Positions 8,767-17,218 of a stretch of DNA of 64,000 nucleotides are shown here, piece after piece. The first letter of the stretch is position 1, and the number at the start of each line of letters is the position of its first letter. Below the pieces are notes generated by a model. It worked only from the letters and a program-made list of their open reading frames with translations, was not told the DNA's origin and did no database searches. Made by a program: the position numbers and the translations under genes. Source of the DNA: CAWJEL01 sp964647255 (lineage in GTDB: Bacteria; Chloroflexota; Anaerolineae; CG2-30-64-16); the NCBI GenBank assembly GCA_964647255.1, contig CAZYGI010000015.1:1-64000 (forward strand), read 5' to 3'.

Positions 8767-10604
8767 GACGCTGCCGCCAACTCCCCCAACTCGATCGCGT
8801 TGTACGCCGCCGCGCGCTGCTGCCGGAACTGCTGCGTGTACAGCTTGTAGTAGCGGCCGCGTGCCCGCAGCAATTCGGCGTGTGTGCCTTGCTCGGCGAT
8901 CTTCCCGTCCTCGATCACCAGGATGCGGTCGGCGCGCTTGATGGTGCTCAGCCGGTGGGCGATGACGAAGCTCGTCCGGCCCGCCATGACTGCCTCCATG
9001 CCGCGCTGGATCAGCGCCTCGGTGACGGTGTCCACCGAGCTCGTCGCCTCGTCCATCACCAGCAGTTCGGGCTGCGCCAACACTGCGCGCGCCAGGCTGA
9101 CGAGCTGTTTCTGCCCGACCGAGAGCCGGTTGCCCCCTTCACCGACCTCGGCGTGGTAACCGCCGTCGAGCTTCTCGATGAAGTCGTGCGCGCCGGCGAT
9201 CCTGGCTGCCGCCTCCACCTCCGCGTCGCTCGCCTCCAGCCGGCCATAGCGGATGTTCTCGCGCACGGAGCCGGAGAAGAGGTGGGGCGTTTGCAGCACT
9301 ACGCCGATGCGCGAGTGGATCGCGTGCAGCGTGTAGTCCCGGTAGTCGCGGCCGCCGATGCGCAGGACACCGGCCTTCGGCTCGTAGAACCGGCACACCA
9401 GGTTCACGATCGTGCTCTTGCCGCCGCCCGTGGGCCCGACCAGGGCGATGGTCTCTCCCCGCTTCACCTTCAGGGTGAAGTCCGTCAGCACCGGTTTGTC
9501 GGCCTCGTAGTAGAAGTCCACGTGGTCGAACTCGATATCGCCGCTGATCGTGCCGGGGTCGTACGCGCCCTCCCGATCCGCAATCTCCGGCTTCGCGTCC
9601 ACCAACGAGAAGACGCGCTCGGCCGAGGCGACGGCGTGCTGCAGCTCCGAGTAGACGCGGGCCAGATCCTGGATCGGCCACATCATGAAGGTGATATAGC
9701 TGACGAACGCCTGGAGCGCGCCCACCGTCATGCCGCCCACGCCGGGGACGGTGATGCCGGCGTTCAGCCCGCCGTAGAGCACGATCGCGCCTACCGCGAA
9801 CGCGCTGATGAGCTGCACCGCCGGCAGAAACAGCGCCGACAGCCACGCCGCCCGATAGGACGCGCGATACATCTCGTCGGTGATCTGGCTGAACTCAGCC
9901 AGGTTCGCCTCCTCGCGGCCCAGCGCCTTCACCACGCGCACGCCGGTGATGTTCTGGTTGTACTCGCCGGTGATCTTGGAGTTGATCTTGCGCACCAGGC
10001 GGAACTGCACCAGGATGCGTTTCTTGAACTGCACCGCGACCCAGAGCAGGATCGGGATCGTCGCCAACACAACCAGCGCCAGCCGCCAGTTGATGAAGAG
10101 CATGAAGGCCATCGCGCTGGCGATGTTGAAGATCGCCCACGTGACATCCAGCATGCCCCACGTCACCAACTGCGCGATCCGCTCCGAGTCCGACGTGACG
10201 CGCGACATGATCCAGCCTACCGGCGTCCGGCTGAAGTAGCTGAACGACAGCTCCTGCAGGTGGTTGAACATCCGTTTCCGCAGATCATACTGCACGCGCT
10301 CGCCCAACACACCGGCCAGGAAGATGAAGCCCAACACGCCCACGGCCTGCACCAGGATCAACGCGGCGTAGGTGATGATGATGCTCTTGAGCGCGGCCGC
10401 GTTGCCTGGGACGATCGCCTCGTCCACGATGCGCTTGCCCTGGTAGGTGAACACGGAGTCCAGGCCCGAGACCACGCCCACGGCCAATAAGAAGCCGAGC
10501 ACCCATTTCCAGTGCGGCTTCACCTGGGCCAGGACGCGGCGGAGCGTCCCGCCGTTGACCTGCGTGGTAAATTCTTCCTCTTCGAATTCTTCGTAATCTG
10601 CCAT
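8763..10604 (-). CDS. ABC exporter half-transporter, catalytically canonical subunit
   Basis: This 613-aa protein has an N-terminal six-helix type IV exporter membrane domain (about 25-330) and a C-terminal ATPase domain with Walker A GPTGGGKST, signature LSVGQKQ and Walker B LLVMDEATSS with the catalytic Glu at E519, then the H-loop 'IAHRLS'. It lies 35 bp downstream of another half-transporter (10640-12538) whose Walker B Glu is Asp and whose signature is canonical LSGGQ. This complementary asymmetry is typical of heterodimeric multidrug exporters such as BmrCD or TM287/288, with one consensus and one degenerate ATP site. Substrate is inferred as a drug or lipid. Its stop overlaps the rtcA start by four bases. 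Confidence 0.92.
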   Translation of the reverse strand: MADYEEFEEEEFTTQVNGGTLRRVLAQVKPHWKWVLGFLLAVGVVSGLDSVFTYQGKRIVDEAIVPGNAAALKSIIITYAALILVQAVGVLGFIFLAGVLGERVQYDLRKRMFNHLQELSFSYFSRTPVGWIMSRVTSDSERIAQLVTWGMLDVTWAIFNIASAMAFMLFINWRLALVVLATIPILLWVAVQFKKRILVQFRLVRKINSKITGEYNQNITGVRVVKALGREEANLAEFSQITDEMYRASYRAAWLSALFLPAVQLISAFAVGAIVLYGGLNAGITVPGVGGMTVGALQAFVSYITFMMWPIQDLARVYSELQHAVASAERVFSLVDAKPEIADREGAYDPGTISGDIEFDHVDFYYEADKPVLTDFTLKVKRGETIALVGPTGGGKSTIVNLVCRFYEPKAGVLRIGGRDYRDYTLHAIHSRIGVVLQTPHLFSGSVRENIRYGRLEASDAEVEAAARIAGAHDFIEKLDGGYHAEVGEGGNRLSVGQKQLVSLARAVLAQPELLVMDEATSSVDTVTEALIQRGMEAVMAGRTSFVIAHRLSTIKRADRILVIEDGKIAEQGTHAELLRARGRYYKLYTQQFRQQRAAAYNAIELGELAAAS

Positions 10605-10619
10605 ATTACCGCCAAAGAT

Positions 10620-10711
10620 CAGGTGCCAGATGTCAGGGATCAGGCGTCAGGGACCAGGCGTGGGAGGCCGACTCCTGACCCCTGCCTCATGACTCCTGCC
10701 TCATGGTCATG
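10620..10711. repeat. Low-complexity CAGG/CCTG repeat at the ABC gene junction
   Basis: Units such as 'gtcagggatcagg' and 'gtcagggaccagg' are followed by their near-complements 'ctcctgacccctgcctcatg', giving an imperfect inverted repeat. It spans the gap between the two ABC exporter genes and the last ~24 codons of the upstream one (10640-10711), whose C-terminus (GVMRQGSGVGLPRLVPDA) is therefore repeat-encoded. This resembles dispersed intergenic repeats and could form an mRNA hairpin between the two cistrons. Confidence 0.5.
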
Positions 10712-12538
10712 TCCGTTGCCCGAAAACCCTGTGAGCTCGTGCTGCAATTCGTCCTCGATCTTCGCCTGCAAATCATAGATCTGCCGGTACATGCCTCCCT
10801 GCGCCATGAGCTGGGCGTGCGTGCCGCGCTGGACAATGCGGCCGCCGTCCAGCACCAGGATCAGGTCGGCGTTCATCAGGCTCTGGATGCGGTGGGCGAT
10901 GATGAACGATGTGCGGCCCACCATGAGCTGTTCCAACGCCGCCCGGATTTCGGCCTCCGTCTCGGTGTCCACGGACGAGGTCGAGTCGTCCAGGATCAGG
11001 ATGCGCGGGTCCTTGAGCAGCGTGCGGGCGATTGCCACCCGCTGGCGCTGGCCGCCGGAGAGGGTCACGCCCTTCTCGCCGACCAGGGTGTTGTAACCAT
11101 CCGGGAAGCCGAGGATCACATCGTGGATTGCCGCCGCCTTGGCCGCAGCCTCAACCTCCGCGTCCGCCACCGGCCGGCTCACGCCCAGGGCGATGTTCTC
11201 GCGGATGGTGCGCGAGAACAGGAACGGCTCCTGCTCCACGATGCCGATCTCCGAACGCAGATACTCCCTCGGATAGTCCCGCAGCTCGACGCCATCGAGC
11301 CGCAGGCTGCCGCCGCTGTACTCATAGAACCGCGGCAGCAAGTTCACCAGGGTCGTCTTGCCGGAGCCGGTGGAGCCGAGCAGCGCGATGGCCTGGCCTG
11401 GCTCGGCCCGGAAGGTGATATCGTGCAGCACCGGGGCACTCGATTCGTACTGGAAGCAGACGTCCTCGAAGACCACGTCACCGCGCAGATCGCTTCCGGC
11501 GGCGGGGCGATGCATTCCCTCGGTGAGCGGCTCGCGCTCCTGGCTGATGATCTCGGTCACGCGGCGGTATGACACCAGCCCGGTGGAAGTTTGCACGATC
11601 AGGCGGCCCAGGTTGCGCATCGGCCAGATGAGCCAGGTGAGTAGCCCGACGTAGGCCAGAAAGCCCCCCAGGGTGATCGCGCCGTTGATTGCCATGATGG
11701 CGGCGACCGTGTAGCCGAAAATCATCTGCGCACCGCACAAGATATCAGACGAGGGCCAGAAGAACGCGTGCATCAGGTTCAACTGCCGCCCTTTGAGATA
11801 CTTCTGCCAGTTTTCGCGCTCGAACTTCTCCCGTTCGTACGCCTGTCGGGCGAACGCCTTCACCACCCGCACCCCGGAGAGGTTCTCCTGGAGCACGGTG
11901 GAGAGGGTGGCCTCCTGCTCCTGGTACTTTTCGTACGCCTTCCCGATCCGCTTGAAGAAGAAATACGAGATGACGACGATGAGCGGCACGACGATGACCG
12001 ACAGCAGCGCCAGCCGCACGTTCAGCCGCATCACCGCGATCAAGTTGATACCGAACAGCAGGATGATGCGGCCGATCCCGATCGCCTGGTCGGCATAAAA
12101 GCGCCGCACGGCGTCCACATCCGATGTGCTGCGCTGGATCAGCTCGCCCGTCTGCATGTGGTCGTGGTAGCTGAAGGTCAGCCGCTGGATCTGGTCGTAC
12201 AGGTAGTTGCGCAGCCGGCGGGTGATCCCCTCGGCCGTCCGCGACGCCAGCCGGCCGCTGAGGAAGGTGAACCCACCTTCCACCAGTGCCAGCGCGATAA
12301 ACGCCAGGGCCATGCCGATCAGCACGCCCGTCTGCCGCGTCTTCCCGAGGATATTGTCTACGAAATAGCTCAGCAGCAGATAGGTGGCGGTCTTTGCCAG
12401 CGCGCCGACGGCCAGCGTGGCCGTGGCGCCCAGGTAGGTGAGCCGGAACCCGGCGCCCAGCCGCCATAGGCCTTTGAGGCGGTTGGCCGAGACTGCTTCT
12501 TTGAGGTCGTAAGTCAGGGATGCTTGAATGGTCGTCAC
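10640..12538 (-). CDS. ABC exporter half-transporter, degenerate-site subunit
   Basis: This 632-aa half-transporter has six predicted membrane helices followed by an ATPase domain with Walker A GSTGSGKT at 388-395, signature LSGGQRQR and Walker B ILILDDSTSS. Asp (D518) replaces the catalytic Glu, the hallmark of the degenerate half of heterodimeric exporters. The partner is the next gene. I start it at GTG 12538 because GGAGGAAACC stands immediately upstream and 'MTTIQASLTYDLKEAV' is a plausible N-terminus; the frame is open for 48 more codons upstream. Expression appears to be controlled by the attenuator at 12743-12954. The last ~24 residues derive from a repeat. Confidence 0.92.
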   Translation of the reverse strand: MTTIQASLTYDLKEAVSANRLKGLWRLGAGFRLTYLGATATLAVGALAKTATYLLLSYFVDNILGKTRQTGVLIGMALAFIALALVEGGFTFLSGRLASRTAEGITRRLRNYLYDQIQRLTFSYHDHMQTGELIQRSTSDVDAVRRFYADQAIGIGRIILLFGINLIAVMRLNVRLALLSVIVVPLIVVISYFFFKRIGKAYEKYQEQEATLSTVLQENLSGVRVVKAFARQAYEREKFERENWQKYLKGRQLNLMHAFFWPSSDILCGAQMIFGYTVAAIMAINGAITLGGFLAYVGLLTWLIWPMRNLGRLIVQTSTGLVSYRRVTEIISQEREPLTEGMHRPAAGSDLRGDVVFEDVCFQYESSAPVLHDITFRAEPGQAIALLGSTGSGKTTLVNLLPRFYEYSGGSLRLDGVELRDYPREYLRSEIGIVEQEPFLFSRTIRENIALGVSRPVADAEVEAAAKAAAIHDVILGFPDGYNTLVGEKGVTLSGGQRQRVAIARTLLKDPRILILDDSTSSVDTETEAEIRAALEQLMVGRTSFIIAHRIQSLMNADLILVLDGGRIVQRGTHAQLMAQGGMYRQIYDLQAKIEDELQHELTGFSGNGHDHEAGVMRQGSGVGLPRLVPDA

Positions 12539-12742
12539 GGTTTCCTCCGTGCGTTTCGACGAGCAGACGGCCGGGCGCATGCGGTCGCGCGCGACGGTCT
12601 TCTCCGGCAAGTTGGGCGGGCGAGCACACCGCACCTGTCCACGCCGCTGGTGGGCGCAGGTGTCCTGGGATGCGAACGACACCAGAGTTCAGTTGTTGCG
12701 GTGCTTACGGTTGGCGCACAGTGAAGATGCGGTGGGAGCGCC

Positions 12743-12785
12743 AAACAAAAAACCACGGGCCGCATCGGTTAACAGCGGCTCGTGG
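12743..12785 (-). terminator. Intrinsic terminator in the ABC exporter leader (attenuator)
   Basis: On the minus strand an 11-bp stem (CCACGAGCCGC at 12785-12775 with GCGGCCCGTGG at 12763-12753, one G-U pair) with an 11-nt loop is followed at once by TTTTTTGTTT (12752-12743). This is a strong rho-independent terminator, yet it sits downstream of a promoter and about 205 nt upstream of the exporter start codon. The 5' arm GAGCCGC (12781-12775) is also exactly complementary to GCGGCTC at 12836-12830 inside the leader ORF. A competing antiterminator is therefore possible, extended by CCTGG (12824-12820) with CCAGG (12790-12786). Confidence 0.85.
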
Positions 12786-12802
12786 CCTGGGGAACAGTCA
12801 GA

Positions 12803-12874
12803 TCAGCGGATCTGTGAGGCCAGGTCTGGGAGCCGCGAGCTTGCTGAGTCGCGCATGCGCAGTTCGTTTGCCAT
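12803..12874 (-). CDS. 23-aa regulatory leader peptide with Arg-Met-Arg motif
   Basis: The ATG at 12874 is preceded by AAGGGAGG (12890-12883) at 8-nt spacing. The ORF encodes 23 residues beginning MANELRMRDS and ends with TGA at 12805-12803, only 17 nt before the terminator stem. Codons 6-8 (CGC ATG CGC) give R-M-R. Arg/Lys-X-Arg/Lys ('+X+') is a known macrolide-dependent ribosome arrest motif, as in ErmDL. A ribosome paused at codons 7-8 would leave 12836-12830 free to pair with the terminator 5' arm. The gene arrangement parallels the BmrB leader of the B. subtilis BmrCD exporter. The ORF and its RBS are direct observations; drug sensing is inference. Confidence 0.75.
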   Translation of the reverse strand: MANELRMRDSASSRLPDLASQIR

Positions 12875-12925
12875 GAAGCCCGCCTCCCTTCTGAAGAATA
12901 CGTGCCGGATGCCGGTCACGGGTTG

Positions 12926-12954
12926 TTTATACCGCATAAGCCGGCATCTGTCAA
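12926..12954 (-). promoter_or_regulatory. Strong sigma70-type promoter for the ABC exporter leader
   Basis: A consensus -35 TTGACA (12954-12949) and a near-consensus -10 TATAAA (12931-12926) are separated by exactly 17 bp on the minus strand. Predicted start of transcription is near 12919, 45 nt before the leader peptide ATG. This is among the best promoter matches in the window, consistent with constitutive initiation and control by attenuation. The remainder of 12539-13123 holds only the leader RNA, this promoter and the facing mltG promoter; I see no other gene. Confidence 0.8.
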
Positions 12955-12988
12955 ATAGTAAGGGGCAAACTGCCGTAGGCGAGCCGAT

Positions 12989-13017
12989 TTGACACGCGGG
13001 CGCAAAGGCTGCATGAT
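12989..13017 (+). promoter_or_regulatory. Possible promoter for mltG-PBP
   Basis: TTGACA at 12989-12994 is followed after 17 bp by CATGAT at 13012-13017, a partial -10 match. It faces away from the exporter-leader promoter 35 bp to its left and would give a leader of about 100 nt before mltG. The -10 is weak, so confidence is moderate. Confidence 0.45.
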
Positions 13018-13123
13018 GCGCACGTTGGTAGATACGTGCGAGTGGCCGTTCGGTCGCGAGACCGTTGAATCCGGCCGGTTCAATCGCTGGAACGAGATCT
13101 GCTTGCCGTGCGTCAGGGGAACC

Positions 13124-14218
13124 ATGAAAAAACTGCCAATCTTTATCTGCGTGCTCTTGCTGGGGCTTGCGGTGGGCCTGTCCGCATGCAGCAGCGACAG
13201 CCTGCTGACCGCCTACCTGGCCGCCAATCGAGCCCGGCTCGACCAGCCTGCCGGCGATGATCCCCAGCTCCGCCAGTTTGTCATCCAGCCCGGCCAGAGC
13301 GCGCGCGCCGTCGCCGAGAATCTGGCGAATGGCGGCCTGATCACGGATGCAAGGCTGTTCGAGGCGTATGTGCGCAGCCAGGGCATGGCAAACAGCATCC
13401 AGGCCGGCGCGTATCAGCTCAGCTCCAACATGACCATCCCCCAGATTGCTCAGGCGCTGCAGCTTGCGGTTGCCCCGGAGATTGCGGTGCGGGTGGGTGA
13501 GGGCTGGCGGTTGGAGCAGACCGCCGACGCCTTGAGCCAGAACACGGCGCTGGATGGGGACGATTACCGCCGCCGCGCCTTGACCGGCGATCTGGTCGGC
13601 CTGAATGTAAGCGCGTATGACTTCCTGGCGGCGCGGCCGGACGGCGCCAGCCTGGAGGGATACCTGTACCCTGACACCTATCGCTTGCCGAAGGAGGGCG
13701 CGACCGCGCTGGACCTGATCGGTCGGCAGCTAGACAAGTTCAACGAGTTGGTGATGCCGTTTTGGCGCGAGGCGCAGGCCAAACGAACGACCACACTGTC
13801 GCTGCACGAGGTGCTGACCCTGGCCAGCATCGTCGAACGGGAGGCCGTGCGGGACGACGAGCGGCCGGTGATCGCAGGCGTCTACCTCAATCGCCTGGCG
13901 ATCCCGATGAAACTCCAGGCCGATCCCACCGTGCAGTACGCGCTGGGTTATCAGCCCGACAAGCGTCAGTGGTGGAAGTCGCCGGTGAGCCTGGACGAGT
14001 ACAGCCAGGTGGATAGTCCGTACAACACCTATCTGCATGATGGTCTGCCGCCCGGCCCCATCGCCGCACCGAGCCTGAAGAGCATCCTGGCCGTGCTGGC
14101 GCCGGCCCAGCACGACTATCTCTATTTCGTCGCCGAGCCCGGCGGGACGGGGCGGCACGCCTTTGCGCGCACCTATGAGGAGCATTTGAAGAATGTGGCG
14201 AAATACCAGGGGCAATAG
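13124..14218 (+). CDS. mltG: Endolytic murein transglycosylase MltG (YceG-like), predicted lipoprotein
   Basis: The 364-aa protein begins with a lipoprotein signal (hydrophobic run then LSAC, lipidated Cys22). It has the MltG layout: an N-terminal LysM-like segment ('FVIQPGQSARAVAENLANGGLI'), the catalytic block 'LTLASIVEREA' with the conserved Glu at about residue 238, then 'GVYLNRL', 'LQADPTVQYALG' and 'YNTYLHDGLPPGPI'. MltG cuts nascent peptidoglycan strands at the membrane. The ATG at 13124 follows CAGGGGA; an upstream extension is rejected because it would bury the signal sequence. The last 26 bp overlap the penicillin-binding protein gene, linking strand synthesis and strand cleavage. 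Confidence 0.93.
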   Translation: MKKLPIFICVLLLGLAVGLSACSSDSLLTAYLAANRARLDQPAGDDPQLRQFVIQPGQSARAVAENLANGGLITDARLFEAYVRSQGMANSIQAGAYQLSSNMTIPQIAQALQLAVAPEIAVRVGEGWRLEQTADALSQNTALDGDDYRRRALTGDLVGLNVSAYDFLAARPDGASLEGYLYPDTYRLPKEGATALDLIGRQLDKFNELVMPFWREAQAKRTTTLSLHEVLTLASIVEREAVRDDERPVIAGVYLNRLAIPMKLQADPTVQYALGYQPDKRQWWKSPVSLDEYSQVDSPYNTYLHDGLPPGPIAAPSLKSILAVLAPAQHDYLYFVAEPGGTGRHAFARTYEEHLKNVAKYQGQ

Positions 14219-17000
14219 GCGGCGCGGCCTGGCGCTCATGCTTGTCGGCCTGGCGCTGCTCGCCGGGTGCGTGCCGACAGGCGCCGTGCCGCTGGGGCCG
14301 CGGCCGGCGGCCGCGCCGCTGGATGCCGTTGAGGCGTACCTCCAGGCGTATCAGCCCGGCCCGCTGCCGCGCGTCTTCCAGACCTCCCGCATCTATGATC
14401 GGCACGGTGCGCTGCTGGCCGAGCGCTGGTCGGAGGGACGGCGGACCTGGATTCCGCTCGGCCGCGTCTCCAAGCATCTGATTGATGCGACCATCGCCAC
14501 GGAAGACGCAACCTTCTACACCAACACCGGCGTTGATCCGGCGCGCGTCGCCGGCGCGGCGCTGAGCAATTCCGGCCAGGACCAGATCGTATCGGGCGCC
14601 AGCACCATCACAATGCAGCTTGCCCGCAATCTCTTCATCGGCCCGGAGGAACGCTATCAGCAGAGCATGGACCGCAAGCTATTCGAAGCCGGCCGGGCCC
14701 AGGAACTCACCTTGCTGTTCTCCAAAGACGAGATCCTGGAGATGTATCTCAACCTGCTGAACTACGGCCATCTGGCGTACGGCCCGGAGGCCGCGGCGCA
14801 GGTCTATTTCGGCAAACCGGCCGCCGACCTGTCGCTGGCTGAGGCGACTTTGTTGGCAGGCATCCCGCAGCAGCCCGCGAGCTTCGATCTCTACACCAGC
14901 TTTGGCGCGGCGAAGTCCCGCCAGCGGGTGGTGCTCGACATGATGGTGCGCCACGGGCTGCTCTCGCAAAGCGGCTCGGATGCTGTTTTTGCCGAACCCG
15001 TCAGGCTTAGCTCTGAACCGGACACGCCGGTCGTCCTGGCTCCGCATTTTGTCCAGTACGTCGCCAACACACTGGATGCCCGGCTGGGTGAGGGCGCGGT
15101 AAGTCGCGGCGGTTTCGCCATCACAACCACCCTCGATCTGGGAATGCAGAACCTGGCGCAGGGGATCGTAACGAAGAAGGTTGCCGAGCTTAAGTCCAGG
15201 CATGACCTAAACAACGCTGCGCTGGTGGCGCTGCGGCCCGTGAGCGGTGAAGTCCTGGCGATGGTGGGCAGCGCGGCGTTCACCGACACGGTCATCAGCG
15301 GCCAGGTCAACGTCGCGACCAGCCTCCGCCAGCCGGGCAGCGCGCTCAAGCCGGTGCTCTACGCGGCTGCGCTGGACGCCAACCTCATCAGCCCGGCCAC
15401 GGTGCTGTGGGACGTGCCGGTGACGTACACGGTGAGCGCGGGCAACATCTACGCGCCGGTCAACTACGACGGCAAGTTCCATGGTCCGGTCACGGTGCGC
15501 ACTGCGCTGGCGAACAGCTACAACATCCCGGCCGTCAAGCTGCTGGACGCGTTCACGGTCGAGCGGATGCTTGGGGCGGCGGCCGCGTTCGGCATCCGCA
15601 GCCTGGATCGCGGGAAGGAATGGTACGGCCTGAGCCTGACGCTCGGCGGCGGCGAGATCACGCTGCTCGAGCTGGCCGCGGCGTACGCTGCCCTCGACAG
15701 CCGCGGCCAGCTAGTGCTGCCGGAGCCGGTCCTTGCGGTGACCGATGCCCTGGGCCGTCCCGTGGATGCCGCGCGGCCGGAAAAACCGGCCGAAGCGGCC
15801 CAGGCGGTGGGGCCGGCGGCCGCTTTTCAGATCACCGACATTTTGAGCGACAATGCGGCGCGCACTCCCATGTTCGGCGCGGCGAGTCCGCTGAAGCTCA
15901 GCCGGCCGGCCGCGGCCAAGACCGGCACCACGGACAACTTTCGGGACAACTGGACGGTCGGTTATACTCGCTATCTTGTGGCCGGCGTGTGGGCGGGCAA
16001 CACCGACGGTCGTCCCATGAAGCAGATCAGCGGCGTCGCGGGCGCGGCGCCGATCTGGCATGACTTCATGGAGGCGGTGTTGGCGAACAAGGCGCTGCTG
16101 GCCGTGTTGGAGGCGCCGGGTGACCCCGCGATGTGGCAGTTTGCGGCACCGCCTGACGTCGAACAGCGCGCCGGTTGCCCGCCCGGGGTGCGGTGCCGGG
16201 AGGCCGGCGAGTTCTTCAGCCGGGCCTGGCTGGAGGCCGCGGGCGATGCGGGCCCGCTCGCCGACAGCGTGGTCCAGGCGCCCTCCGCGCCGGTCTATGC
16301 AGCATTGCCGGAGGGCGGGCGTTGGACGGCCTATTGCCGGACTGAGCCTGCCGCGGTGCGCCCGCTGCTCAAGCTCCCCGACACGCTTGGACTGCCCAGG
16401 CAGGCCAGCGTCCCGGCGAGCGGTCCTCAGGCGCTTTCGACCGCTGCCCTTCAGGCCATCGGCTGGAGCCTGCGCCATCCAACCGCGGCCGATCTGGGGG
16501 CGTGCGACGCCCTGCCTGAGATCGTGCCCGCGGCGTTGGCGCTCGACCGCCAGCCCGGTGATGAGGCGCTGACGATTTCGATAGACCTCGGCGCAGCGAT
16601 GGATCCGAATGCGGGGCCGGTGCCGGGCGACACCACGCTGCCTGTGCAGGCCGTTGCGCCGACCGATTTCCGCTATGCGCTGGCGCAACCCGTGGCGCAC
16701 AATGCCGAGTGCCCCGGCCACTACATCGTTGGCCGGGTGCTGAACCGGGACGGCGCGCCGGTGGGAGGCGTGCACATCGTGCTGGTGGATGAGTGGGGCA
16801 ACCGGGCCGACGCCGTGAGCAAGAGCGGCGCGGCGGATTTCGGCAGTTACGACTTTCTGATCAATACGTTTGCGAACCGCTATACGCTGACCGTGGTGGA
16901 TGGCGGCGGCAATCCCATCAGCCCGCCGGTCGTCGTCGAGCATCTCCAGGGCGCCGGAGGCGATGCGCCGTGCCACACGGTGGTCTGGATCGGCGGCTGA
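14193..17000 (+). CDS. Class A penicillin-binding protein (GT51 + transpeptidase), lipoprotein-like
   Basis: The 935-aa protein has an N-terminal LLAGC lipobox (Cys25) in place of the usual transmembrane anchor. The GT51 glycosyltransferase domain (about 60-250) shows the catalytic E104 in 'ATEDATFY' and 'GASTITMQLARN'. The transpeptidase domain (about 300-620) has SALK (S383, K386), SYN (S442) and KTGTT (K576). The C-terminal region after ~640 ends in a carboxypeptidase-regulatory-like beta domain ('IVGRVLNRDGAPVGGVHIVLVDEWG'). It polymerises and crosslinks peptidoglycan. GAGGAG 10 nt upstream supports the start at 14193 inside mltG; a start at 14238 is possible but less supported. The lipoprotein-type N-terminus is unusual for class A PBPs. 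Confidence 0.9.
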   Translation: MWRNTRGNRRRGLALMLVGLALLAGCVPTGAVPLGPRPAAAPLDAVEAYLQAYQPGPLPRVFQTSRIYDRHGALLAERWSEGRRTWIPLGRVSKHLIDATIATEDATFYTNTGVDPARVAGAALSNSGQDQIVSGASTITMQLARNLFIGPEERYQQSMDRKLFEAGRAQELTLLFSKDEILEMYLNLLNYGHLAYGPEAAAQVYFGKPAADLSLAEATLLAGIPQQPASFDLYTSFGAAKSRQRVVLDMMVRHGLLSQSGSDAVFAEPVRLSSEPDTPVVLAPHFVQYVANTLDARLGEGAVSRGGFAITTTLDLGMQNLAQGIVTKKVAELKSRHDLNNAALVALRPVSGEVLAMVGSAAFTDTVISGQVNVATSLRQPGSALKPVLYAAALDANLISPATVLWDVPVTYTVSAGNIYAPVNYDGKFHGPVTVRTALANSYNIPAVKLLDAFTVERMLGAAAAFGIRSLDRGKEWYGLSLTLGGGEITLLELAAAYAALDSRGQLVLPEPVLAVTDALGRPVDAARPEKPAEAAQAVGPAAAFQITDILSDNAARTPMFGAASPLKLSRPAAAKTGTTDNFRDNWTVGYTRYLVAGVWAGNTDGRPMKQISGVAGAAPIWHDFMEAVLANKALLAVLEAPGDPAMWQFAAPPDVEQRAGCPPGVRCREAGEFFSRAWLEAAGDAGPLADSVVQAPSAPVYAALPEGGRWTAYCRTEPAAVRPLLKLPDTLGLPRQASVPASGPQALSTAALQAIGWSLRHPTAADLGACDALPEIVPAALALDRQPGDEALTISIDLGAAMDPNAGPVPGDTTLPVQAVAPTDFRYALAQPVAHNAECPGHYIVGRVLNRDGAPVGGVHIVLVDEWGNRADAVSKSGAADFGSYDFLINTFANRYTLTVVDGGGNPISPPVVVEHLQGAGGDAPCHTVVWIGG

Positions 17001-17019
17001 TCCGCTGACCGGCCTTCCT

Positions 17020-17047
17020 TTGCGTTGCGGATGGAGTTGAGTATACT
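17020..17047 (+). promoter_or_regulatory. Probable promoter for the amylopullulanase gene
   Basis: TTGCGT (17020-17025) and TATACT (17042-17047) are separated by 16 bp. The -10 lies within the palindrome GAGTATACTC (17040-17049). Transcription would start near 17054, giving a 165-nt leader that contains the hairpin at 17096-17192. Confidence 0.6.
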
Positions 17048-17095
17048 CAAGGCGTTCTGATTGCCGTCTCTCGGTGCTTTCGTCTCAGGATCTAT

Positions 17096-17192
17096 CTATC
17101 CGAAGGCTCAGCAGAGGTGGCCCAGCGCGAAGCATTGCTGCTTGCGGGTGCTTTGCGGGGCGCCGCGCTGCCGGGTCTTCGGATAGTTTTTT
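17096..17192 (+). promoter_or_regulatory. Structured leader RNA ending in a terminator, upstream of amylopullulanase
   Basis: CTATCCGAAG (17096-17105) pairs perfectly with CTTCGGATAG (17177-17186), closing about 70 nt, and TTTTTT follows directly (17187-17192). Inside, CGCGAAGC (17127-17134) pairs with GCTTTGCG (17150-17157; one G-U), and further GC-rich arms flank it. The element lies between the promoter and the ribosome-binding site at 17206-17210. It therefore looks like a branched terminator that must be bypassed for expression, that is a candidate riboswitch or protein-controlled attenuator. I recognise no known riboswitch consensus. It could instead be a simple terminator for the upstream PBP transcript. 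Confidence 0.6.
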
Positions 17193-17218
17193 CCCGTTTC
17201 AATTCAGGAGTTTGTGCG

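Noticed and set aside
17117..17218. Upstream GTG start for the amylopullulanase
   Set aside because: It would place the signal segment 35 residues in, has no good RBS and reads through the leader hairpin and U-tract.
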